This document shows, in pieces, positions 1 through 5,614 of a stretch of DNA of 5,614 bases (positions are counted from its first letter, which is position 1; the number at the start of each line of letters is the position of its first letter). The position numbers and the translations under genes are program-made. The stretch is from Verrucomicrobiota bacterium. GTDB taxonomy: Bacteria > Verrucomicrobiota > Verrucomicrobiia > Chthoniobacterales > UBA10450. The stretch lies in contig QHOR01000127.1 in assembly GCA_003219395.1 (NCBI GenBank), positions 534 to 6,147 on the forward strand. Direction: 5' to 3'. The notes beneath the pieces are model-generated. The model was not told the DNA's origin. It saw nothing but the letters and a program-made list of their open reading frames with translations, and did no database searches.

Positions 1-2247
1 ATCATCGCGCTGGCAGCAGTAGTAGCAGGCTGTTGTCTCTGGGGAATTGCAACCCGACTGTTTTTGGAACCTCCGATTCAATTCACACTGAGCCGCGATA
101 TCCAGGCGACGCCAATCCCCTGGAGTAATCAAAAAATCGCCATCCCAAAGGACACCAAGGGAGTCATTACCCAGATCGAGCGAAGATACACCATCGAAAC
201 ACCCGAGAAAAAGGGACGTGTCAGCGAAAGCGATTTCGGTCCCCTGGAATTGAAACCAGATGAAAAGCCTCCGATTCAATACACGTTGAAGCGCGATTGC
301 GAAGCCCTGCCGATTCCGTGGCCGACGCCACCCTGGAACAGAGAGAAAACCAAGTTCGCCGCAGGTACCCAGGTGCTCATCACCCAAATCCAAAGAATTT
401 ACACGATCGAAACTCCTCAAGGTCGGGGGCACATCACCGATAAGGATGTCGATGCCTTGCTGGTCAAATTAAATGGGAAGCTTCCCGATCGCTTTCCATT
501 GCCGGCGCCTGCAAGTAACGCTGTCAAATACGTCTGTTTCGCGCCCGCTCTGATTCTGGCGGTGCTGCTGCTAGTGAATTTCCTGTTTACTGGCCTAACG
601 AGTTGGGTGACCGAGGATGAAGATCGGGAATGGTGGGGACGATCAGCGGCCTGGATTCTGATCACCATTTTCGGCTGGCTTGTCGTCACTGTTATCGTTC
701 TGTGGGGTGCTCAGGCGATTTCCGCGACGCCAAATCGCCTCGGTGTTTTTCTTGGAGATGTGAAGGCAACACCCCAGGCCAAGGGGCTTCTTGGCGCTTT
801 TGGAGGAGTGACTGGAATCGTCAGCGCATTACTGGCTGTCCGATCCAAACTGAGTAGCAAGTTTGGCGAGAAAGCCGGATTTCAATGGCTTCTGCTTGTG
901 ACGGCAGTCGCCTTCTTTGTCCTTCTATCAATCGTCATTTCGTGGGTCCTGGTACTGGTTGGCTCTCAACCCTGGGCACAGCACGCCACCGCCTGGTTTT
1001 TAGGAGGAAGACAAGATCAACTGGCAGATCCTAATTCCTGGCGTGTGCAACTCTTCGTCGTCGTCTTCCTCACAGGCGCCATGCTGTTGTTCGGAATTGT
1101 GATGGGGTTTTTCATCAATGCGAATAAGTTCTCCCTCCACGCAACTTATCGGAATCGGTTGATCCGCGCCTATCTGGCCGCATCGCGAACACAGCGCAGC
1201 CCGAATTTGTTCACAGGATTCGATCCTGACGACAACATCAAGCTGGGTGACTTGTCTTCCGACAAGCCTTTCCACGTCCTCAATAGCACGCTCAATATCG
1301 TCAGCGGCCAGCAGCTGGCATGGCAGGAGCGGAGGGCTGAATCGTTTACAATGAGCCGGCTACACTGTGGTTCGTTCAAGGTCGGCTATCGGCCATCTGC
1401 CAAATATGGCGATGCGATTACACTTGGAACCGCGCTGGCTATTTCAGGAGCGGCGGCAAATCCAAACATGGGCTACCATTCTTCACCGGTGCTGGGCCTT
1501 CTGATGACGCTATTTAATGTGCGGCTTGGCTGGTGGCTGGGAAACCCGGGAGCCTCTGGAGTCAAAACATGGCGCCGAAAGGGGCCACAATATTCCGTTG
1601 GGCCGCTGTTCTCTGAAGCAATCGGAAACACCACCGATAATTATCAATATGTGAATCTCTCCGATGGCGGCCATTTCGAGAACCTTGGATTGTACGAGAT
1701 GGTGCTGCGTCGCTGTCACTTCATTGTGGTAAGCGACGGCGGTGAAGACCCCGAATGTGCCTATGCCGATCTCGGTGAAGCGGTGCGCAAAATCCGTATC
1801 GATTTTGGAATTCCCATCGAGTTTGGCACAATGACCATCTATCCGCGCAGCGCAATCGATACCCTTAAGAATTCTGGCCACAACTGTGCCGTGGGCCGCA
1901 TTCGCTACTCAGTCGTCGACGGTGCCGACGCTCCAGATGGCGTTATCATTTACGTCAAGCCGGCTTGTTATGGTGACGAACCGCGCGACATCTACGAATA
2001 CTTCAAGACAAATCCCACGTTTCCGCACGAGACCACGAGTGATCAGTTCTTTTCCGAGTCCCAATTCGAGAGCTATCGGATGCTGGGTGCACATACCATG
2101 GGAAAACTTTGCACCGATTGCGGTGGAGATTTTCGCTGTTTCGTTCGCGACGTTCTGGAACGCCACCTCGAGATGGAAGCGCCTGATTGGCTGGCAGAAT
2201 TGGTCGAAGCCCACGGAAACGAAAACAAGGATCGCGTAAGCGCCTGA
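1..2247 (+). CDS. Patatin-like phospholipase family membrane protein, C-terminal part (5' end outside window)
   Basis: The frame is open from base 1 to the TGA at 2245-2247 (748 codons), and the first 21 codons encode a hydrophobic helix, so the gene almost certainly starts upstream; the TTG at 64 is not a credible start. Two tandem copies of a ~66-residue module follow (70-480), then predicted membrane helices near 526-597, 640-714, 880-960 and 1042-1113, with a weaker hydrophobic stretch at 781-837. The soluble C-terminal half has the block of a patatin subfamily I recognise: YRNRLIRAYL, LAWQERRAESFT, SGAAANPNMGYHSSP (1444-1488), FNVRLGWWLGNP and LSDGGHFENLGLYE. The DGG at 1663-1671 is the likely catalytic Asp motif of the Ser-Asp dyad. 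The glycine-rich oxyanion motif and GxSxG nucleophile are not visible and should lie upstream. Known patatin proteins are lipid acyl hydrolases; the substrate here is unknown. The family call is firm, activity is inferred. Confidence 0.85.
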   Translation: MIALAAVVAGCCLWGIATRLFLEPPIQFTLSRDIQATPIPWSNQKIAIPKDTKGVITQIERRYTIETPEKKGRVSESDFGPLELKPDEKPPIQYTLKRDCEALPIPWPTPPWNREKTKFAAGTQVLITQIQRIYTIETPQGRGHITDKDVDALLVKLNGKLPDRFPLPAPASNAVKYVCFAPALILAVLLLVNFLFTGLTSWVTEDEDREWWGRSAAWILITIFGWLVVTVIVLWGAQAISATPNRLGVFLGDVKATPQAKGLLGAFGGVTGIVSALLAVRSKLSSKFGEKAGFQWLLLVTAVAFFVLLSIVISWVLVLVGSQPWAQHATAWFLGGRQDQLADPNSWRVQLFVVVFLTGAMLLFGIVMGFFINANKFSLHATYRNRLIRAYLAASRTQRSPNLFTGFDPDDNIKLGDLSSDKPFHVLNSTLNIVSGQQLAWQERRAESFTMSRLHCGSFKVGYRPSAKYGDAITLGTALAISGAAANPNMGYHSSPVLGLLMTLFNVRLGWWLGNPGASGVKTWRRKGPQYSVGPLFSEAIGNTTDNYQYVNLSDGGHFENLGLYEMVLRRCHFIVVSDGGEDPECAYADLGEAVRKIRIDFGIPIEFGTMTIYPRSAIDTLKNSGHNCAVGRIRYSVVDGADAPDGVIIYVKPACYGDEPRDIYEYFKTNPTFPHETTSDQFFSESQFESYRMLGAHTMGKLCTDCGGDFRCFVRDVLERHLEMEAPDWLAELVEAHGNENKDRVSA
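70..480 (+). repeat. Tandem duplicated ~66-residue module inside the patatin-family protein
   Basis: Copy A begins at 70 and copy B at 268, a period of 198 bases (66 codons). Both open with PPIQ(F/Y)TL(S/K)RD, share PIPW about 15 residues in, and share ITQI-x-R-x-YTIETP near the end. The YTIETP codons start at 187 and 400, 213 bases apart, so copy B carries a 5-residue insertion in its middle. The first bases are nearly identical (cctccgattcaat in both), while other positions differ mostly at third codon bases, which suggests an older duplication kept by selection. The pattern of a conserved YTIETP strand followed by a glycine-containing turn and a V/I-x-(E/D)-x-D segment resembles an SH3-like barrel by eye; that fold is a guess. 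Confidence 0.85.
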
Positions 2248-2258
2248 TTCAGCGCCAT

Positions 2259-2312
2259 GGAGGACATGCGCCTATGCCAGCACCGCTAATTTGTGCTAAT
2301 CTCGTGGGATGA
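2259..2312 (+). promoter_or_regulatory. Possible 12-codon leader ORF with strong SD, coupled to the coiled-coil gene
   Basis: A GGAGG lies at 2259-2263. Ten bases after it, the ATG at 2274 opens a 12-codon frame (MPAPLICANLVG) whose TGA at 2310-2312 overlaps the ATG of the next gene (2309-2311) as ATGA. That overlap is the usual layout for translational coupling, and the downstream gene has no SD of its own. Spacing from GGAGG to the leader ATG is slightly long. Another ATG at 2266 sits too close to the GGAGG. The geometry is visible; translation is inferred and the arrangement could be chance. Confidence 0.25.
2294..2302 (+). promoter_or_regulatory. Possible extended -10 element before the coiled-coil gene
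   Basis: TGcTAATCT matches an extended -10 pattern (TGn plus TAATCT, 4 of 6 to TATAAT). Transcription would start about seven bases after the hexamer, at or next to the ATG at 2309, giving a leaderless mRNA. I see no good -35 hexamer at the usual distance. This competes with read-through from the patatin gene as the source of transcription. Confidence 0.2.
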
Positions 2313-2896
2313 CCCGCATGTTGGCTCTGCCGGTCACATTCTTCGCTGTGGCGATTTCGGCCTTGGCGGCGGACCAAACAGCGCAAAACAAATCGGAGGA
2401 ACTCGAGTCGTTCGATGTCGAGCCACCGATATTGAAACAAAATCTCTCGGATGAACCATTGCCGAACGGCGATATGGCACGTTTGGAAAAACAACTGGAA
2501 CGTGCAAGGCAAAGTGCAGCAGGCGCGGAACGTTTCTATAAGATCGGGGTGCTTGCAAAAATCGAGGTGGAACAACGGCTGTTAAAGGTCGTACGCTGTG
2601 AATCGGACCTGGCCAATGCGCGTGTTGCTCGCGCAAAAGAAGAGCTTGCTGAAAAAGAGTCTCAACTCACAACTGGCGAAATTACAAGGGACGAACTGGA
2701 ATCTATGAAAACAGCGCTGGCGCAACTAACCGAGACCGCCCAAGCGGCGGCGGCTAAACGCGAGCGCGCCGAGCTCGACGCAGCAGAAGCAAACTTACGC
2801 CGACAGCAGAAGCTGCTTAGGCTCGGGATCGGTCAGAAATCCGACGTCACTCAGGCCGAAGAAAAACTTGCCGAGCTCAGGGCGCCGAAGAATTGA
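2309..2896 (+). CDS. Exported coiled-coil protein with two TolC-like hairpin repeats
   Basis: This 195-residue protein starts with a signal peptide (residues 1 to about 21, hydrophobic core LALPVTFFAVAISALA, cleavage near ALA/A-D). A polar linker, residues 22-54, has acidic and proline residues. From about 55 to 190 it is almost entirely charged, alanine-rich helix with coiled-coil character. Two segments, about 66-104 and 155-190, share the pattern Ala-rich helix, then (K)xGxxxKxxVxQ-like turn (YKIGVLAKIEVEQ and RLGIGQKSDVTQAEE), then helix. That turn is typical of the alpha-hairpins of TolC/OEP outer-membrane efflux proteins, but the beta-barrel strands are missing and the protein is less than half TolC length. 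It is therefore probably a periplasmic helical-hairpin protein of unknown function. No clear SD precedes the ATG at 2309; an ATG at 2318 is an alternative. It follows the patatin gene by 61 bases on the same strand. Confidence 0.8.
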   Translation: MTRMLALPVTFFAVAISALAADQTAQNKSEELESFDVEPPILKQNLSDEPLPNGDMARLEKQLERARQSAAGAERFYKIGVLAKIEVEQRLLKVVRCESDLANARVARAKEELAEKESQLTTGEITRDELESMKTALAQLTETAQAAAAKRERAELDAAEANLRRQQKLLRLGIGQKSDVTQAEEKLAELRAPKN

Positions 2897-2976
2897 CGAG
2901 CATCAAATTGCAGCGTCAGCGCAATCGGCGGGTTCCCCATTTGGCCCAGTGGCCGTTTGTGCGTTTCGTCAGCGGC

Positions 2977-4722
2977 TCAATAGCCCGCCGCCATCCCGTC
3001 CTTGCGCGCTTCGCTCGCCCCGACATACACGCGCTGGCCATTGTGCATTTCGACTCTGATCGCCTGGTAACCGCCGTAGCCGCCAACATCGAAGCGCACG
3101 TCGTGTCCTTTCTTGCGCAGTTCGCGCACAGTCTCGTACGGGATACCGCTCTCGACTTCAACATAACCCCCTGATTCATTCATTTTTTCTCCGGTAGGTT
3201 CGTTGTCGCCTTCGTGTTGCCAGCGTGACGCGTCGCCGGCTTCCTGCACGCCTAACCCGAAATCAATCTGGTTCGTGAGCACTTGTACGTGACCCTGCGG
3301 CTGCATGCCGCCGCCCATGACACCGAAAGCTTCCCACGGCGTGCCATCTTTCATAACAAAACCAGGAATTATAGTGTGAAACGGACGTTTACCCGGCGCG
3401 TAAACGTTCGCATGACCGGGATCCATGGAGAAGAGTTCGCCGCGATCCTGAAACACGAATCCGAGTCCGGGAACCACGATGCCACTGCCCATCCCGCGAT
3501 AATTGCTTTGAATGAGTGAGACCATGTTGCCTTCGTCATCGGCGGTGCACAGATAGATCGTGTCACCCTGATTTAGCGCCGGATTGCCAGCCTCAAGCTT
3601 CTTTGCCGCTTGATTTGGATCGATCAACTTGCGGCGTTCCGCTGCGTAGGTTTTTGAAAGCAATCCGGTGAGCGGAACCTTTGCGAATGCTGGATCGGCA
3701 TAAAACTTCGCCCGATCGGCCCATGCGATTTTCTTCGCTTCGATCATCGTGTGCAGCGTCTCAGGCGAATTGCGCCCCATGGCGCGTAGATCGAATCCTT
3801 CAAGAATGTTCAACATCTGGAGCGCCGCGATACCCTGGCCGTTTGGCGGGAGCTCAAAGACCTCGTAGCCGCGATAGTTCGTCGAAACCGGATCAACCCA
3901 GGTCGATGTATGTTTTTCGAAATCGGCTTTCCGCAAAAAGCCGCCGTTTGATCGCATGAACTCGTCGACCTTCTCCGCGATCTCACCTCGATAAAAGGCG
4001 TCGCGACCTTTTTCAGCGATCAGTTGCAACGTTTTCGCGAGGGCGGGATTCTTGAAAATATCGCCGTTAGCTGGGGTTCGGGCTTTTCCGTCGAGCGTGT
4101 AAGTCTGGAGAAAAGCGCCTGGCAATCCCTTGTATAGCCGTGGTCCAAAGGCCCAGTAATATGCGATTAACTCTGTAACCGGAAAACCTTCTTCGGCATA
4201 TCGAATGGCAGGCGCAAGATCATCACCCAGTTTCAGTTTGCCGAATCTTTTGTGCAGCTCGGCCCAGGCATCCACTGTTCCGGGCACGCTAATCGGCAAC
4301 ATCCCTAACGGCGGAATCTTGTCACGATGCAGTTTTTCCAGTTCGGCCTTCATCTGATCGTAACTCAAGCCGAGCGGCGAACGTCCGCTGCCGTTGAGGC
4401 CATAGAGTTTGTTTTCTTTCGCGCTATAAACGATTGCAAACAGATCGCCACCAATTCCATTGGAGACGGGCTCCATTAAACCGAGGGTTGCGTTTGCGGC
4501 GATTGCCGCATCCACCGCGCTGCCACCACGTTTTAAGATGTCGATGCCGACCACCGTCGCCGCGGGCACGCTTGTGCAGACCATTCCATGCCGTGCCAGC
4601 ACCTCCGATCGCGTGGCAAAATTTTTTCCAGTTATGCGATCCATCTGGGCGTTAACACGCAGGGCTATAATCAGAACACCGAACAACCCAAAACCGAGCT
4701 TAATCCAGCGCACCGGCCACAT
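2977..4722 (-). CDS. ggt: Gamma-glutamyltransferase family protein (YwrD/acylase-like clade), exported
   Basis: This 581-residue protein has a signal peptide (residues 1-25, cleavage near VNA/Q) and the full Ntn-hydrolase fold of the gamma-glutamyltransferase family. Members cleave gamma-glutamyl bonds, for example of glutathione, in the periplasm; related acylases act on other amides. Visible landmarks: HGMVCTSVPAAT, GGSAVDAAIAANATLGLMEP and NGIGGDLF near the start, GSGRSP at 111-116 holding the likely carboxylate-binding Arg, PNGQGIAAL near 293-301, and GDTIYLC, where Thr388 (codon 3559-3561) should be the autocleavage site and nucleophile. Cleavage would give a large subunit (about 26-387) and a 194-residue small subunit, the usual size. 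The small subunit has SNYRGMGSG, QDRGELFS, GKRPFHTIIP and MGGGMQPQGHVQ, which mark the YwrD-like group rather than classical GGT. The signal peptide supports the ATG at 4720-4722 over Met27, although its SD is weak. It converges on the coiled-coil gene and diverges from the small membrane protein. Confidence 0.93.
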   Translation of the reverse strand: MWPVRWIKLGFGLFGVLIIALRVNAQMDRITGKNFATRSEVLARHGMVCTSVPAATVVGIDILKRGGSAVDAAIAANATLGLMEPVSNGIGGDLFAIVYSAKENKLYGLNGSGRSPLGLSYDQMKAELEKLHRDKIPPLGMLPISVPGTVDAWAELHKRFGKLKLGDDLAPAIRYAEEGFPVTELIAYYWAFGPRLYKGLPGAFLQTYTLDGKARTPANGDIFKNPALAKTLQLIAEKGRDAFYRGEIAEKVDEFMRSNGGFLRKADFEKHTSTWVDPVSTNYRGYEVFELPPNGQGIAALQMLNILEGFDLRAMGRNSPETLHTMIEAKKIAWADRAKFYADPAFAKVPLTGLLSKTYAAERRKLIDPNQAAKKLEAGNPALNQGDTIYLCTADDEGNMVSLIQSNYRGMGSGIVVPGLGFVFQDRGELFSMDPGHANVYAPGKRPFHTIIPGFVMKDGTPWEAFGVMGGGMQPQGHVQVLTNQIDFGLGVQEAGDASRWQHEGDNEPTGEKMNESGGYVEVESGIPYETVRELRKKGHDVRFDVGGYGGYQAIRVEMHNGQRVYVGASEARKDGMAAGY

Positions 4723-4766
4723 TAATACCGTCTACTCAAAGAGTGCACTTGAATTTTAGCGGCCTG

Positions 4767-4774
4767 ATTATATT
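4767..4774. promoter_or_regulatory. Overlapping -10 candidates for the divergent gene pair
   Basis: In the 68-base gap between the transferase and the small membrane protein, the - strand reads a perfect TATAAT at 4772-4767, placing transcription start near 4760 with a leader of roughly 38 bases. The + strand reads TATATT at 4769-4774 (5 of 6), with start near 4781 and a leader of about 10 bases. The two hexamers overlap by four bases. No convincing -35 is present on either strand: TTGAAT at 4749-4754 is only 14 bases from the + hexamer, and TTCATT lies 17 bases upstream of the - hexamer. Confidence 0.4.
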
Positions 4775-4790
4775 GGATTGCTGAGCATCA

Positions 4791-5000
4791 ATGAAGATTT
4801 CGTCCGACGACCAAAAAGCAATCAGTGTGATTCTGATCTCCCTCGGATTTCTATTCTTTCTGATCGGCATCGCTGCTCATTTCAAAGCGGGGTTTCAATC
4901 ACGCGCCGAGATTACAACGGCAGGCTTCGTCGCTGCTGCGATCTTCGCGGGCTTGGGCCTGCTTGTGTTCTTCTTTTCGTTTACGAAAAAGGAGAGTTGA
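4791..5000 (+). CDS. Small two-helix membrane protein, function unknown
   Basis: This 69-residue protein has a short charged N-terminus (MKISSDDQK), a hydrophobic helix at about 10-29 (ISVILISLGFLFFLIGIAA), a loop with Lys, Arg and Glu (about 30-41), a second helix at about 42-63 rich in Ala, Gly and Phe, and a short basic tail ending KKES. I do not recognise the family. The two clean membrane spans separated by a polar loop make chance coding unlikely. A weak SD (GAG, five bases before the ATG) precedes it. It is transcribed away from the transferase gene and towards the LTxxQ gene, so it probably stands alone. An overlapping longer + frame (4778-5365) runs antisense through the LTxxQ gene and has no protein-like features. 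Confidence 0.65.
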   Translation: MKISSDDQKAISVILISLGFLFFLIGIAAHFKAGFQSRAEITTAGFVAAAIFAGLGLLVFFFSFTKKES

Positions 5001-5053
5001 AAGTCTCACCTGAGAGCACATCGCGATCTGGAAGTCGGATACGCGTTACAAGG

Positions 5054-5089
5054 AAAAAAGTGGCGGCGATCCTCCTCAGAATCGCCGCC
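5054..5089 (-). terminator. Rho-independent terminator of the LTxxQ protein gene
   Basis: A perfect 9-bp stem (GGCGGCGAT at 5062-5070 paired with ATCGCCGCC at 5081-5089, 10-base loop) is followed on the - strand by AC and then six T (5059-5054). It starts 25 bases after the end of the LTxxQ gene. On the + strand no T-run follows the stem, so it should not terminate the small membrane protein gene efficiently by the intrinsic route. Confidence 0.8.
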
Positions 5090-5114
5090 GTCCCCACCGC
5101 TCTGAACAACCAAG

Positions 5115-5507
5115 TTATTGCTGCATTGCGTCGTGAAGCTCCTTATGCGCATTCATCATGTCTTGATGCGCTTTTTGAATGGCATCGAGCTTTTTCTGTT
5201 GATCAGCCGTTAACAACGGTCGGATCTGCGACAGCGAATTGTCGATCACTCCTTTCGCTTTCTGCATCGCTTCTTGATGAATGGCGGCGAGCTGCGGTTT
5301 GGCAGCATCAACAATTGGCTGAACTTTGGTCTCTTGATCAGAGGTCAGATCCAACTGCTTCGTGATTCCCTGAAGGCCGAACGCGTGGCCATGCCACCGT
5401 CCAGCACCGCCAGGGCCAGGTTGCGCTTGCACAATGACGAAACCGCCAAGCGCTATCACACCCGCGGCTATAAACGTTAATATATTTCTTTTCATAGTTT
5501 CTTTCAT
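5115..5507 (-). CDS. Spy/CpxP-type LTxxQ periplasmic protein
   Basis: This 130-residue protein has a signal peptide (residues 1-28, cleavage near VQA/Q), then a short Gly/Pro/His segment with WHGHAFG, then an all-helical region of about 85 residues. Two LTxxQ motifs, LTSDQ at 54-58 and LTADQ at 99-103, lie 45 residues apart, the hallmark of the Spy/CpxP superfamily. Characterised members (Spy, CpxP, ZraP) are periplasmic chaperones or envelope-stress and metal-responsive proteins; which of these applies here is unknown. The C-terminus is rich in Met and His (HQDMMNAHKELHDAMQQ), but no defined metal site can be read. GGAG five bases before the ATG at 5505-5507 supports that start over the second Met (residue 5). 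It is a single gene with its own terminator; no two-component or sigma-factor partner is visible in the window. Confidence 0.85.
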   Translation of the reverse strand: MKETMKRNILTFIAAGVIALGGFVIVQAQPGPGGAGRWHGHAFGLQGITKQLDLTSDQETKVQPIVDAAKPQLAAIHQEAMQKAKGVIDNSLSQIRPLLTADQQKKLDAIQKAHQDMMNAHKELHDAMQQ

Positions 5508-5510
5508 TTT

Positions 5511-5516
5511 GTCTCC
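5511..5516 (-). promoter_or_regulatory. Shine-Dalgarno site of the LTxxQ protein gene
   Basis: GGAGAC on the - strand, with GGAG five bases before the ATG at 5507. It is the clearest ribosome binding site placed properly before a main gene in the window, and it favours the first of two in-frame Met codons. Confidence 0.75.
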
Positions 5517-5533
5517 GCGAAATATTTTTTCGC
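5517..5533. repeat. Inverted repeat directly upstream of the LTxxQ gene's ribosome site
   Basis: GCGAAA (5517-5522) and TTTCGC (5528-5533) form a perfect 6-bp inverted repeat around a 5-base AT spacer. It abuts the SD (5511-5516). It could be an operator or an mRNA hairpin in the leader; it is short enough to be chance. I could not place a convincing sigma-70 promoter in 5534-5614. Confidence 0.35.
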
Positions 5534-5614
5534 TTTCACCAAGTCATGACCGGCGGACACTCTGCGCGGTTACAATTTTTCTTTTGTTCACTCGGTCCAC
5601 GGCGCTTTCCTGTG

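Noticed and set aside
64..66. TTG at 64 as the start of the patatin-family gene.
   Set aside because: The frame continues open to base 1 and encodes a hydrophobic helix, and no SD precedes the TTG; the gene is better read as 5'-truncated by the window edge.
1510..1881. A 123-codon - strand frame inside the patatin-family gene.
   Set aside because: It lies opposite the most conserved block of a recognised protein and its translation shows no family features.
2943..2954. GGCC-CAGT-GGCC hairpin in the gap between the converging coiled-coil and transferase genes, considered as a shared terminator.
   Set aside because: The stem is only 4 bp and no T-run follows on either strand.
3385..3407. An 8-bp perfect inverted repeat (ACGTTTAC/GTAAACGT, 7-base spacer) that looks like an operator.
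   Set aside because: It falls within the family-conserved YAPGKRP coding segment of the transferase, far from any start, so codon choice explains it.
4778..5365. A 195-codon + strand frame starting at TTG 4778, overlapping the small membrane protein and running antisense through the LTxxQ gene.
   Set aside because: No domain, signal or hydrophobic pattern; its length is explained by the coding bias of the two real genes it overlaps.
1..5614. The idea that the window encodes a defence or mobile system, prompted by a patatin-like lipase, which occurs in some anti-phage systems such as CBASS.
   Set aside because: No nucleotidyltransferase, nuclease, transposase, integrase or toxin-antitoxin gene is present, and this patatin subfamily is a large membrane protein unlike the small CBASS effectors.

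Overview
The window holds five protein-coding genes and no RNA genes, insertion sequences, CRISPR arrays or phage genes that I can see. All five products look membrane-bound or exported. Signal peptides, a Spy/CpxP-like LTxxQ protein and a TolC-like coiled coil point to a Gram-negative (diderm) bacterium. Moderate GC, weak Shine-Dalgarno sequences before most genes and this set of families would fit a soil bacterium of the Verrucomicrobia or Acidobacteria type. That placement is inference; nothing here fixes the phylum.

Layout, left to right. (1) Bases 1-2247, + strand: the C-terminal part of a large membrane protein of the patatin-like phospholipase family. Its 5' end lies outside the window, and it carries a tandem duplication of a ~66-residue module between its first visible membrane helix and the rest of the membrane domain. 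(2) After a 61-base gap, 2309-2896, + strand: an exported coiled-coil protein with two TolC-like hairpin repeats. (3) 2977-4722, - strand, convergent with the previous gene: an exported gamma-glutamyltransferase-family enzyme of the YwrD/acylase-like clade, with its autoprocessing threonine in place. (4) 4791-5000, + strand, divergent from the transferase: a 69-residue protein with two predicted membrane helices. (5) 5115-5507, - strand: a small exported LTxxQ (Spy/CpxP-type) protein, followed by a clear rho-independent terminator.

Genes 1 and 2 may be cotranscribed. Genes 3 and 4 share a 68-base divergent intergenic region in which the best -10 candidates for the two strands overlap. Genes 4 and 5 converge, and the terminator between them serves the - strand only. 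The gaps 2248-2308, 2897-2976, 4723-4790, 5001-5114 and 5508-5614 are short; apart from the sites listed I see no genes in them. No pathway clearly links the genes beyond a shared envelope location, and I see no convincing undescribed multi-gene system. The most unusual element is the duplicated module inside the patatin-family protein.
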